Shown: positions 1-6,060, counted from the stretch's first letter. The stretch is 6,138 nt of DNA from Clostridiales bacterium (GCA_019416395.1 DXXH01000003.1:5744-11881); one strand, 5' to 3'. Notes: generated from the sequence alone by a model not told the origin. A program made the numbers and translations.

Positions 1-19
1 TTTTGCAGTTTTATGTTCG

Positions 20-1459
20 TTATGCCCCTTGCTCCAAGGCGTCTTTGGACGCGTTTTCAACCTGGGTGGCATATTTGCCGGTGAAGCAGCCGCTGCAAAG
101 CTTCAGGCCGCTGTCACGGCAGGCTTCCAGCAGACCTTCCACGCTGATATAGCCCAAGGTATCCGCTCCAATTTTTTTCTCGATTTCCGGTATGGAAAGC
201 TGGTTGGCGATGAGGTTTTCCTCGCTGCCAATGTCCGTACCGAAATAGCAAGTGTGCCGGAACGGCGGGGAAGAAATCAGCATATGGACCTCTTTCGCTC
301 CAGCTTTCCGCATGGCTGCCACAATCCTGGCACAGGTAGTACCCCGTACAATGGAATCGTCTACCAGAACCACCCGTTTTCCTTCCACGGCTGCCCGCAG
401 GGGATTGAGCTTCATGGTGACGGCATTTTCCCGCTGCGCCTGCGTGGGGAAAATAAAGCTTCGGCCGATGTAGCGGTTTTTCACAAAGCCAGAGGCAATG
501 GGGATCCCGCTTTCCAGAGCGTATCCCATAGCGGCTTCCAAACCACTGTCCGGGACACCGCAAACCACGTCTGCTTCCACAGGGTGTTCTTTTGCCAGCA
601 TTTTCCCCATATTGAGCCGGGCTTGGTAAACACTCAGGCCGTCGATGATGGAATCGGGTCTGGCAAAATAAACGTACTCAAAAACGCACAGGCTCTGCCG
701 GGGAGCGCGCAGACAAATTTCACTGTGAATGATTTTGCCGTTTTCGATAAGCACTACTTCTCCCGGTTGAATATCCCGGAGAAACCGGAAGCCGCAGCTA
801 TCCAGGGCGCAGCTTTCCGAGGCCACTACCACGCCGCTTTCATTTTCCCCCAGGCACAAAGGCCGGTAACCGTTGGCGTCACGAATTGCTACCAGCTTGC
901 CTTCTCCGGAAAGCACCACCAGGGAGAAAGCTCCCACCAGCAGCTTGCAGGCTTCTTTGACGCCGGTGAGCAGGTCCTTTGCCCGGATTGTTTTGTAGGC
1001 GATCAGGGAAGAAATCACTTCGCTGTCGCTGGTGGCGGAAAAATCCAGGCCAAAGGGAGTCAGCTTTTCCCGGATTTCCCGGGCGTTCACCACGTTTCCG
1101 TTATGGGCGGTGGCAATACGCCCGGTGAGAAATTCCGTCACAAAGGGCTGTACATTGGAAATGGTGTTAGAGCCGGTGGTGGAATACCGGGCGTGCCCGA
1201 TGGCTTGCCGGGCTGCCGGCAACTTTTCCATTTCTTCCGGTGGAAACGCTTCCGTTACCAGGCCTACGTCCTTGTGACAGTAGATGGCATTGCGCCGGGC
1301 TGCCGCGATGCCGGCGCCTTCCTGGCCCCGGTGCTGCATGGCCAATAATCCGTTGTAGCAAATACCTGCCGCTTCTTCGCAGTCGCTGTTGTCTTTCAAG
1401 CTTACCCCGAAAACAGCGCACTCCTCATGAAGCTTTTCGGGCTGTATCATCTCGTCCAA
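20..1459 (-). CDS. purF: Amidophosphoribosyltransferase (glutamine PRPP amidotransferase)
   Basis: This cytosolic enzyme makes 5-phosphoribosylamine from PRPP and glutamine, the first committed step of purine synthesis. Counting from the chosen TTG start (479 residues; Bacillus PurF is about 476), the N-terminal nucleophile is C14 in EECAVFG, after a 13-residue propeptide of the kind removed in Bacillus-type PurF. The glutaminase domain follows with RGQEGAGI (45-52), GHARYSTTG (88-96), HNGN (119-122) and SDSE (144-147). The phosphoribosyltransferase domain carries the PRPP loop VVLVDDSIVRGTT (363-375). All four expected 4Fe-4S ligands are present: C258 (CVFEYVYFARPDS), C404, C455 and C458 (CSGC). 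The TTG at 1459 is chosen because AGGAAAGGAAGG sits 7 bases upstream. An in-frame TTG at 1528 overlaps the preceding stop as TTGA and would add 23 residues without a good ribosome site; ATG at 1450 is also possible. It is the last gene in the window and ends with TAA at 22-20, leaving only 19 bases with no readable gene start. The function is very secure; only the start is uncertain. Confidence 0.97.
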   Translation of the reverse strand: MDEMIQPEKLHEECAVFGVSLKDNSDCEEAAGICYNGLLAMQHRGQEGAGIAAARRNAIYCHKDVGLVTEAFPPEEMEKLPAARQAIGHARYSTTGSNTISNVQPFVTEFLTGRIATAHNGNVVNAREIREKLTPFGLDFSATSDSEVISSLIAYKTIRAKDLLTGVKEACKLLVGAFSLVVLSGEGKLVAIRDANGYRPLCLGENESGVVVASESCALDSCGFRFLRDIQPGEVVLIENGKIIHSEICLRAPRQSLCVFEYVYFARPDSIIDGLSVYQARLNMGKMLAKEHPVEADVVCGVPDSGLEAAMGYALESGIPIASGFVKNRYIGRSFIFPTQAQRENAVTMKLNPLRAAVEGKRVVLVDDSIVRGTTCARIVAAMRKAGAKEVHMLISSPPFRHTCYFGTDIGSEENLIANQLSIPEIEKKIGADTLGYISVEGLLEACRDSGLKLCSGCFTGKYATQVENASKDALEQGA

Positions 1460-1466
1460 AAAAGAT

Positions 1467-1478
1467 CCTTCCTTTCCT
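1467..1478 (-). promoter_or_regulatory. purF ribosome binding site
   Basis: On the minus strand the site reads AGGAAAGGAAGG, followed by the 7-base spacer ATCTTTT and then TTG at 1459. This near-ideal Shine-Dalgarno match decides the purF start in favour of 1459 over the upstream TTG at 1528. Confidence 0.75.
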
Positions 1479-1494
1479 GTAAGGGCGTAAACTT

Positions 1495-1520
1495 CCCTGC
1501 TGGGCTGTGAATCCAGCGGG
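1495..1520 (-). other. Hairpin in the gap between the ANTAR gene and purF
   Basis: On the minus strand GCTGG (1517-1513) pairs with CCAGC (1503-1499) across a 9-base loop. It is extended by CCC (1520-1518) pairing with GGG (1497-1495) around a bulged A at 1498. An alternative fold is GCTG with CAGC around the hexaloop GATTCA. No run of T follows, so it is not an intrinsic terminator. Its presence favours this stretch being an untranslated leader rather than a purF N-terminal extension. It may be regulatory or accidental. Confidence 0.35.
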
Positions 1521-1524
1521 TCTG

Positions 1525-2124
1525 TCAACCATATTCCCGCAGGATTTCTTCCGCAATGGCGCGACGGGTTCTGCGTTCTTCCATGGCTTGACGTTCAATA
1601 TATTTGTGGGCTTGTTCCTCGTTCAGATGAAGGTATTCCACCAAAAGGCATTTCGCCCGGGAAATTACCCGTAATTCTTCCAGTTTGGCCCGGAGTTTTT
1701 CGTTTTCCGCCCGGTACCGCTCTGCTTTGGCCTGGCTGGCTTGCAGCAGTCCTAAAGCCTGAGCGAATATTCCCCGGGAAAACGGTTTCCCCAGGGTGAG
1801 TACTCCGGAAGAAGTTACCCGGGCGCTGACTTCTTCCCATAACTCGCTTTTCACGACCAAAAGGGCCCCGCAGCCTTCCTCTGCGGCGTCCATGACCAAT
1901 TGGTGGCCAAACTCATCGGATAGGGGAGCGTTGACCACCAGAATATCCCAATCCCCGGAAAGCAGCAGGCGCCGGGCTTCTCCGCCGCTGGCGGCAAAAC
2001 CCAAGTCCCGGAAGCCTCCTTCCCCCAGAAGCTTCTCCCACTGGGCTTTCCCTTTTTCGCTGGAAGAGGCCAGCAGTACGCGGTGATCCGTTTCCCGCTG
2101 GTTTTTAGACGCCGGCGTAAGCAC
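1525..2124 (-). CDS. ANTAR-domain RNA-binding antiterminator with a degenerate receiver domain
   Basis: The 199-residue protein has the layout of AmiR/EutV/NitR-type regulators. Residues about 14-125 look like a response-regulator receiver (HRVLLASSSE, DILVVNAPL, VLTLGKPFS). A helical linker (about 125-152) rich in Glu, Lys, Arg and Ala is likely a coiled coil. The C-terminal ANTAR domain (about 150-197) contains RAKCLLVEYLHLNEEQAHKY and a basic stretch, MEERRTRRAIAEEI. ANTAR domains bind paired RNA hairpins and prevent termination. The receiver looks unphosphorylatable: the acceptor Asp is N65, and the acidic pair after the first strand is S20-S21; the conserved Lys (K113 in GKPF) remains. 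AmiR is a known family member that works without phosphorylation, under a partner protein. The GTG start at 2124 has AGGGAG 7 bases upstream and overlaps the end of the glutamine synthetase-like gene by 20 bases, implying coupled expression. Its targets are probably nitrogen genes (inference from context; a glnA-nitR-glt association is known in clostridia). Confidence 0.9.
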   Translation of the reverse strand: MLTPASKNQRETDHRVLLASSSEKGKAQWEKLLGEGGFRDLGFAASGGEARRLLLSGDWDILVVNAPLSDEFGHQLVMDAAEEGCGALLVVKSELWEEVSARVTSSGVLTLGKPFSRGIFAQALGLLQASQAKAERYRAENEKLRAKLEELRVISRAKCLLVEYLHLNEEQAHKYIERQAMEERRTRRAIAEEILREYG

Positions 2125-3262
2125 GGAGAATCTCCCTGGGAAGAATTTCCTTTAAAAAGCTGCTTTCCCGGCACAAGGCTTTCGCTTCCGCCAAAGAACG
2201 GGCCAGAGGCTGGCCGGTTTCGGTGGAATCGGGGGAAAGGCCTTGTTCCACGCCATTTACTCCCGCGTAAATCAACAGGGCAAAGGCCAAGTATGGATTG
2301 GAAGCACCGTCGGGGGCGGACAGCTCCAGACGTCCGTCAGGCTTGCGCCGCAGCAGGCTCATTCGCCCGGTATCCGACCAGCTTACGGTCTCGGGAGCGC
2401 CAAAGGTGCCCAGGCGCTCATAGGATTCTTCCCGGGGATTGAAGAATACTTCCATTTCCTGGAAATGACTCAGGATTCCCGCCATAAAAGCGTCCGCACA
2501 GCTGGCTCCCTGCAGGGTGGGCCGCATGGCAATGCGGAACCCGTTGCCAGCCTGATCAGGAATGGGTTTTGGAGAAAAAGCCGCCCACAACCCGTTGCGG
2601 GAAGCCATCATCTTTACCACCGAACGGAAGGTGATCACATTGTCGGCGCATTCCAACGCCGGGGCGGGGGCAAAATCGATCCGGTTCTGTCCGGGTCCGC
2701 TGATATGTTGGGAATACTGGGGTTCAATGCCCATGGCTTCCAAGGTCAGACAAATGTCCCGGCGCACGTCCTCGCCCCGGTCTTCCGGCGCTTCGTCCAT
2801 GAAGCCGGCATTATCAAAGGGCAGGTCCGTAGGTTCTCCCTCTTCATCGGTCCGAAACAGATAAAAATCGTTTTCAGCCCCGAAATTGACCCGGATTTCC
2901 CGGCTTTTCGCGTACTCTACCGCATCCCGCAGAATTTTCCGGCCGTCCTGGGCGAATTCGTTGCCATCTTGATCTTTGATGTGGCAGTAAAACCTGGCCA
3001 CCCTCCCGTGAGAGGGCCGCCAGGGCAATAAGGATATGGTGTCGGTGTCTGGGAACAGAAATAGCTCGCTGTCCCCGGGTTTGTAAAAACCTTCGATCCG
3101 GGAAGCGTCTACGGCAATCCCTTGGGCAAAGGCCCGGGGCAATACCGAGGGCAGCACGGAAATGATCTTTTGACTGCCAAATACGTCACAGAAAGAAAAT
3201 TTGATAAACTTTACGTCGTTGTCCGCGATGAACTCCCGGATATCCGCTTCCGAATAGCGCAT
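2105..3262 (-). CDS. Glutamine synthetase-like protein, probably non-catalytic
   Basis: This 385-residue protein is clearly of the type I glutamine synthetase fold family, but short (usual length about 440-470). Family landmarks run in order: VKFIKFSFCDVFGS (17-30), VDASRIEGF (51-59), DTDTISLLPWRP (72-83), GAENDFYLF (128-136), DNVITFRSVVKM (208-219), SPKPI (230-234) and SNPYLAFA (321-328). Compared by eye with active enzymes (Salmonella numbering), several key residues are replaced: metal ligands E212 and E220 by I187 and R194 (in SQHISGPGQNRIDF), H269 by R243 (GNGFR in place of GSGMH), the flap acid E327 by G288 (FGAP for YEAP), and R359 by S315. E131 is D132. Equivalents of E129, R321, R339, R344 and E357 remain (E130, R283, R300, R305, E313). 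About 50 C-terminal residues are also missing. The reading frame is intact, so it is a maintained gene rather than a decayed one. Automated annotation would call it glnA; I infer a sensory, regulatory or altered-substrate role. ATG at 3262 has AGGAAAGG 10 bases upstream (3273-3280). Confidence 0.88.
   Translation of the reverse strand: MRYSEADIREFIADNDVKFIKFSFCDVFGSQKIISVLPSVLPRAFAQGIAVDASRIEGFYKPGDSELFLFPDTDTISLLPWRPSHGRVARFYCHIKDQDGNEFAQDGRKILRDAVEYAKSREIRVNFGAENDFYLFRTDEEGEPTDLPFDNAGFMDEAPEDRGEDVRRDICLTLEAMGIEPQYSQHISGPGQNRIDFAPAPALECADNVITFRSVVKMMASRNGLWAAFSPKPIPDQAGNGFRIAMRPTLQGASCADAFMAGILSHFQEMEVFFNPREESYERLGTFGAPETVSWSDTGRMSLLRRKPDGRLELSAPDGASNPYLAFALLIYAGVNGVEQGLSPDSTETGQPLARSLAEAKALCRESSFLKEILPREILRAYAGV
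2132..2137 (-). promoter_or_regulatory. Ribosome binding site of the ANTAR gene, inside the upstream gene
   Basis: AGGGAG lies 7 bases (ATTCTCC) before GTG at 2124, entirely inside the last codons of the glutamine synthetase-like gene. It supports the GTG start and translational coupling of the two genes. Confidence 0.65.
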
Positions 3263-3303
3263 GGCGCCGCCGCCTTTCCTGTCTGGTTTCTCATGCTTTT
3301 TTT

Positions 3304-3332
3304 AGTATACTACAGATTGGTTAGGAAAAAAA
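3304..3332 (-). promoter_or_regulatory. Possible promoter for the glutamine synthetase-like/ANTAR/purF unit
   Basis: On the minus strand TATACT (3309-3304) matches the -10 consensus at five of six positions and lies within the 10-base perfect palindrome TAGTATACTA (3312-3303). With a 17-base spacer the -35 region would fall in a T-run and match poorly, so the site would need an activator or is not a promoter. A start near 3297 would give a leader of about 35 bases before the ATG at 3262. A run of seven A (3303-3297) follows. Confidence 0.35.
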
Positions 3333-3376
3333 GTCCATCGGCTTATTCGCCGGCGTGGCGGATTCCCAAAATCCGC
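3326..3376 (-). terminator. Possible weak terminator or attenuator at the end of the FMN glutamate synthase gene
   Basis: At the end of the coding region GCGGATT (3376-3370) pairs with AATCCGC (3364-3358) around a 5-base loop. A second small hairpin, CGGC (3352-3349) with GCCG (3342-3339), has the hexaloop GAATAA containing the stop codon, and may be reinforced by CCA/TGG outside it. Seven T follow at 3332-3326, after a 6-base gap. The stem next to the T-run is short, so termination would be partial at best. It could separate the glutamate synthase genes from the downstream regulatory genes. Confidence 0.35.
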
Positions 3377-4848
3377 AGTTCCGCGTCACTCAGGCCAATG
3401 CCACGCAGCATCAGGCGGTTGCCCCGCAACGCTTCAATGGAGTTGATTCCCATGCCGCCCATCATCTCTTTGATTTCATGGGTCCAGGCATTTACCAGGT
3501 TGATCAGATGTTCCGTGCCGATTTGGGGATTCAAGCGCTTTACAAGTTCCGGACGCTGGGTGGCGATGCCCCAGTTGCATTTGCCCCCGTGGCAGCTGCG
3601 GCATAGGTGGCAGCCCAGGGCCAGCAAAGCTGCTGTGGCAATATACACTGCGTCAGCTCCCAGCATGATGGCTTTTAAAGCGTCGGCGCTGGAGCGGATT
3701 GAACCGCCAACCACCAGGGACACGTTTTCCCGAATGCCTTCGTCCCGCAGGCGCTGGTCCACTGCGGCCAGAGCCAACTCGATGGGGATTCCCACGTTGT
3801 CACGAATGCGGGTGGGAGCGGCTCCCGTGCCGCCCCGGAAACCGTCAATGGCGATGATGTCGGCGCCACTGCGGGCAATTCCCGAAGCGATGGCGGCCAC
3901 ATTGTGTACCGCGGCGATTTTTACGATAACAGGCTTTTCGTGGTGAGTGGCTTCCTTGAGGGAAAACACCAGCTGGCGCAAATCCTCGATGGAATAAATG
4001 TCGTGGTGGGGAGCGGGAGAAATGGCGTCAGTGCCTTGGGGGATCATACGGGTGCGGGAAACGTCTCCCACAATTTTTGCCCCAGGCAGATGGCCGCCGA
4101 TACCAGGTTTCGCGCCCTGGCCCATTTTGATTTCAATGGCTGCGCCCGCGTTTAAATAGTCCTTGTGGACGCCGAACCGTCCCGAGGCCACCTGAACAAT
4201 GGTGTTTTTACCGTACCGGTAGAAATCCTGGTGGAGACCGCCCTCACCGGTGTTGTAGTAGATTCCCAATTTTTCCGCAGCCCGGGCCAGGCTCTCGTGG
4301 GCGTTGTAGCTGATGGAGCCATAACTCATAGCGGAGAACATGATGGGGGTGGAAAGTTCCAGCTGGGGCGGCAGATCGGGCACAATGTTCCCTTCGCTGT
4401 CCCGGCGGATATGGGTGGGTTTCCGGCCCAGGAATGTCTTTGTCTCCATGGGTTCCCGCAAGGGGTCGATGGAGGGGTTGGTCACCTGGGAAGCATTGAT
4501 AAGCATTTTATCCCAATAAACCGGATATTCCTTCGGGTTGCCCATAGAGGACAGCAATACGCCGCCGCTGTTGGCTTGACGGTAGACCTCGTTGATGGTC
4601 CGGCCAGACCAGTTATCGTTCTCCCGGAACGTGTGATCGGTTTTCACGATCTTCAAAGCGCGAGTGGGGCAAAGGGTAACGCACCGGTGGCAGTTGACGC
4701 ATTTGCTCTCGTCGGCCAGCATTTTCTTTAAGTCGGGATCGTAATGGTGCACCTCGTTGGCGCACTGGCGTTCGCACACCCGGCAGGCGATACACCTGTC
4801 TGTGTTGCGGACAACTTCATATTCTGGATAAATCATCGTGAGAGACAT
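3343..4848 (-). CDS. gltB: Glutamate synthase FMN-binding core subunit with N-terminal ferredoxin domain (split archaeal type)
   Basis: The 501-residue protein is the synthase core of a split glutamate synthase, which aminates 2-oxoglutarate to 2-iminoglutarate and reduces it to glutamate on FMN. Residues 19-29 (CIACRVCERQC) and 50-60 (CVNCHRCVTLC) are two 4Fe-4S motifs of a fused ferredoxin domain. The FMN barrel spans about 80-480 and shows GEGGLHQDFYRYGK, KMGQGAKPGIGGHLPGAKI (241-259), ISPAPHHDIYS (276-286), DGFRGGTGAAPT (335-346) and GGSIRSSADALK (381-392). A cysteine cluster, C413, C416, C419 and C424 (CHLCRSCHGGKC), matches the iron-sulfur site next to the barrel in this family. It has neither the amidotransferase domain, supplied by the gene upstream, nor the GXGXG domain of large bacterial GltB (about 1500 residues). 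Electrons could come from ferredoxin or a separate reductase; neither is in the window. The ATG at 4848 has GGAAGGAAGG 6 bases upstream. A methylglutamate synthase role (MgsC-like) is possible but less likely given the nitrogen and purine neighbours. Confidence 0.93.
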   Translation of the reverse strand: MSLTMIYPEYEVVRNTDRCIACRVCERQCANEVHHYDPDLKKMLADESKCVNCHRCVTLCPTRALKIVKTDHTFRENDNWSGRTINEVYRQANSGGVLLSSMGNPKEYPVYWDKMLINASQVTNPSIDPLREPMETKTFLGRKPTHIRRDSEGNIVPDLPPQLELSTPIMFSAMSYGSISYNAHESLARAAEKLGIYYNTGEGGLHQDFYRYGKNTIVQVASGRFGVHKDYLNAGAAIEIKMGQGAKPGIGGHLPGAKIVGDVSRTRMIPQGTDAISPAPHHDIYSIEDLRQLVFSLKEATHHEKPVIVKIAAVHNVAAIASGIARSGADIIAIDGFRGGTGAAPTRIRDNVGIPIELALAAVDQRLRDEGIRENVSLVVGGSIRSSADALKAIMLGADAVYIATAALLALGCHLCRSCHGGKCNWGIATQRPELVKRLNPQIGTEHLINLVNAWTHEIKEMMGGMGINSIEALRGNRLMLRGIGLSDAELRILGIRHAGE

Positions 4849-4854
4849 GGTAAA

Positions 4855-4864
4855 CCTTCCTTCC
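4855..4864 (-). promoter_or_regulatory. Ribosome binding site of the FMN subunit gene
   Basis: GGAAGGAAGG on the minus strand lies 6 bases (TTTACC) before ATG 4848 and decides for this start over the in-frame ATG four codons later (4836). A strong hairpin ends two bases upstream (4867), so structure could limit ribosome access. Confidence 0.7.
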
Positions 4865-4866
4865 GC

Positions 4867-4890
4867 CCCCGGAACCGCAATTTTCCGGGG
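4867..4890 (-). other. Strong leader hairpin directly before the FMN subunit ribosome site
   Basis: CCCCGGAA (4890-4883) pairs perfectly with TTCCGGGG (4874-4867) around the 8-base loop AATTGCGG. Treating the outer A and G of the loop as a mismatched closing pair leaves the hexaloop ATTGCG, which has A at position 1 and G at position 4, the pattern reported for ANTAR target loops. No T-run follows. The hairpin is clearly present; its role is inference. Confidence 0.55.
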
Positions 4891-4908
4891 AGAGGTGATA
4901 TAATTCGG

Positions 4909-4949
4909 CTCACCGACGCCTTATGCCGGTGAGAAAGGCCAAGCGCCTT
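4909..4949 (-). other. Tandem hairpins after the amidotransferase stop codon
   Basis: Right after the TAA at 4952-4950, AAGGC (4949-4945) pairs with GCCTT (4939-4935) around GCTTG. Next, CTCACCGGC (4933-4925) pairs with GTCGGTGAG (4917-4909), nine pairs including one G-T, around the 7-base loop ATAAGGC. With the hairpin at 4867-4890 this makes three hairpins in about 100 bases, with no coding potential seen and no T-run. Possible roles are a processing or stability element between two co-transcribed genes, or a regulator binding site. Confidence 0.5.
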
Positions 4950-6053
4950 TTACTGGATAGCTTCGTTATTGGTTAGGCGATAGATGACAGGTTCTCCCCC
5001 TCTGGGAGCGAACAGGGTATCCAGGTCGGGCTCTACCACGCGGATCGCCGATTCCTCACTGGCGATGTACACATCGTCGCCCTTTTCGCCTACGACCATG
5101 CTCCGCAGCTTCAGACGGTCGTTGAGGGCCATAATCCCCCCGGTGAAACCTACCAGAATGGAGAAGGGCCCGGTGATCAGCATGCCGGAAAAGGCGCTGC
5201 GCAAATAGGTCAGGCGGGCACGTTCTTTTTCGTCCATGCGGGAGATGGTGCTCCAGAAGGGTGCGGCAATCACGCTGGCGGCTTCCTCGTAGGAAAGACC
5301 CCGGCGGCGCACCAGGAAATCGATGATGTAGGTAATTACCTCAGTGTCGGTCAGAAGATCGCATTCATAGCCGTACATTTCAATGGTGCGGCGGTTGGCG
5401 TCGTACGAGGAGATCTCGCCGTTGTGGACCACAGTCCGGTCCAGCAGGGCAAAGGGGTGAGCGCCACCCCACCAGCCCGGGGTATTGGTGGGATACCGTC
5501 CGTGAGCGGTCCAGCAATATCCTTTGTAATCTTCCAGACGATAGAATTCTCCTACGTCTTCCGGATAGCCCACTGCCTTGAAAACGCCCATATTTTTACC
5601 GCTGGAGAAAGTGTAGGCGCCATCGATCTGGGAATTGACCCGGATGACGCAGCGGGAGACGAAGGTGTCCTCGTCCAGCTGGCTTTCCGCCAGCTTCGTG
5701 TGCAGGGGCTCCACAAAATACCGCCAAATCAAAGGCTCGTCTTTGATCTTAGGCGTTTTTCGGGTGGGGATCTTGGAGAGGTTCACCACGTCGAAATGCT
5801 CGTTGATAAATTCCTCGCAAACTTCCTTGGGGCGCTTGCCGTCGTAAAATACGTGAAGGGCGTAGAGATTTTTGTATTCCGGGTAGATTCCATAAGCGGC
5901 AAAACCGCCCCCCAGACCGTTGGAACGGTCGTGCATCAAGGCGATGGAGCGAATGATGTCCTCACCGCTGCGGCGTTGGCCAGTTTTGGAAAAAATAGCC
6001 GATACCGCGCACCCGGAAGGGATCCGCACGCCGTCCAGACCTTCTCGCAGCAT
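4950..6053 (-). CDS. Class II glutamine amidotransferase subunit of split glutamate synthase
   Basis: This protein should hydrolyse glutamine and pass ammonia to the FMN subunit encoded next. From the chosen ATG (367 residues), the N-terminal nucleophile is C15 in IPSGCAVSAIF, so about 14 residues would be removed on maturation. Family features follow: RSNGLGGGFAAYGIYPEY (43-60), an insert of roughly 100 residues absent from the PurF-type domain, HGRYPTNT (184-191, with the Arg that binds the glutamine carboxylate), HNGE (210-213), TDTEV (235-239), SGMLITGPFSILVGFTGG (289-306) and IASEES (330-335). These match the stand-alone amidotransferase of archaeal-type glutamate synthase and GlxB/MgsA-like proteins. 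ATG 6053 is preferred because AAAGGCAGGT precedes it by 7 bases and hairpins occupy the stretch before it. An in-frame ATG at 6128 would add 25 residues of no recognisable conservation and has no good ribosome site within the window. The stop is 101 bases before the FMN gene, and the two are probably co-transcribed. Confidence 0.92.
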   Translation of the reverse strand: MLREGLDGVRIPSGCAVSAIFSKTGQRRSGEDIIRSIALMHDRSNGLGGGFAAYGIYPEYKNLYALHVFYDGKRPKEVCEEFINEHFDVVNLSKIPTRKTPKIKDEPLIWRYFVEPLHTKLAESQLDEDTFVSRCVIRVNSQIDGAYTFSSGKNMGVFKAVGYPEDVGEFYRLEDYKGYCWTAHGRYPTNTPGWWGGAHPFALLDRTVVHNGEISSYDANRRTIEMYGYECDLLTDTEVITYIIDFLVRRRGLSYEEAASVIAAPFWSTISRMDEKERARLTYLRSAFSGMLITGPFSILVGFTGGIMALNDRLKLRSMVVGEKGDDVYIASEESAIRVVEPDLDTLFAPRGGEPVIYRLTNNEAIQ

Positions 6054-6060
6054 ATTGATA

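Noticed and set aside
29..1348. Long open frame of 439 residues on the plus strand
   Set aside because: It is the antisense shadow of purF, whose catalytic and cluster motifs are all present. The plus-strand product has no recognisable domain and no clear ribosome site.
1460..1528. purF starting at TTG 1528 with a 4-base overlap (TTGA) with the ANTAR stop
   Set aside because: It would give an unusually long propeptide of 36 residues before the catalytic Cys and lacks a good ribosome site, whereas 1459 has a strong one. It is not fully excluded, because coupled translation is possible.
2083..2442. Plus-strand open frame spanning the overlap of the synthetase-like and ANTAR genes
   Set aside because: It is a compositionally biased, Arg- and Pro-rich shadow frame with no domain and lies opposite two supported genes.
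2243..3031. Open frame of 262 residues on the plus strand
   Set aside because: It is antisense to the glutamine synthetase-like gene, which shows clear family motifs; the plus-strand protein shows none.
2105..3262. Calling the glutamine synthetase-like gene a decayed pseudogene
   Set aside because: The frame is uninterrupted, it has a ribosome site, motifs such as NPYL and IEGF are retained, and it is coupled to the next gene. Substitution without frame damage fits a repurposed protein better.
4867..4890. Intrinsic terminator between the amidotransferase and FMN genes
   Set aside because: The hairpin is strong, but it is followed by a purine-rich ribosome site and not a T-run.
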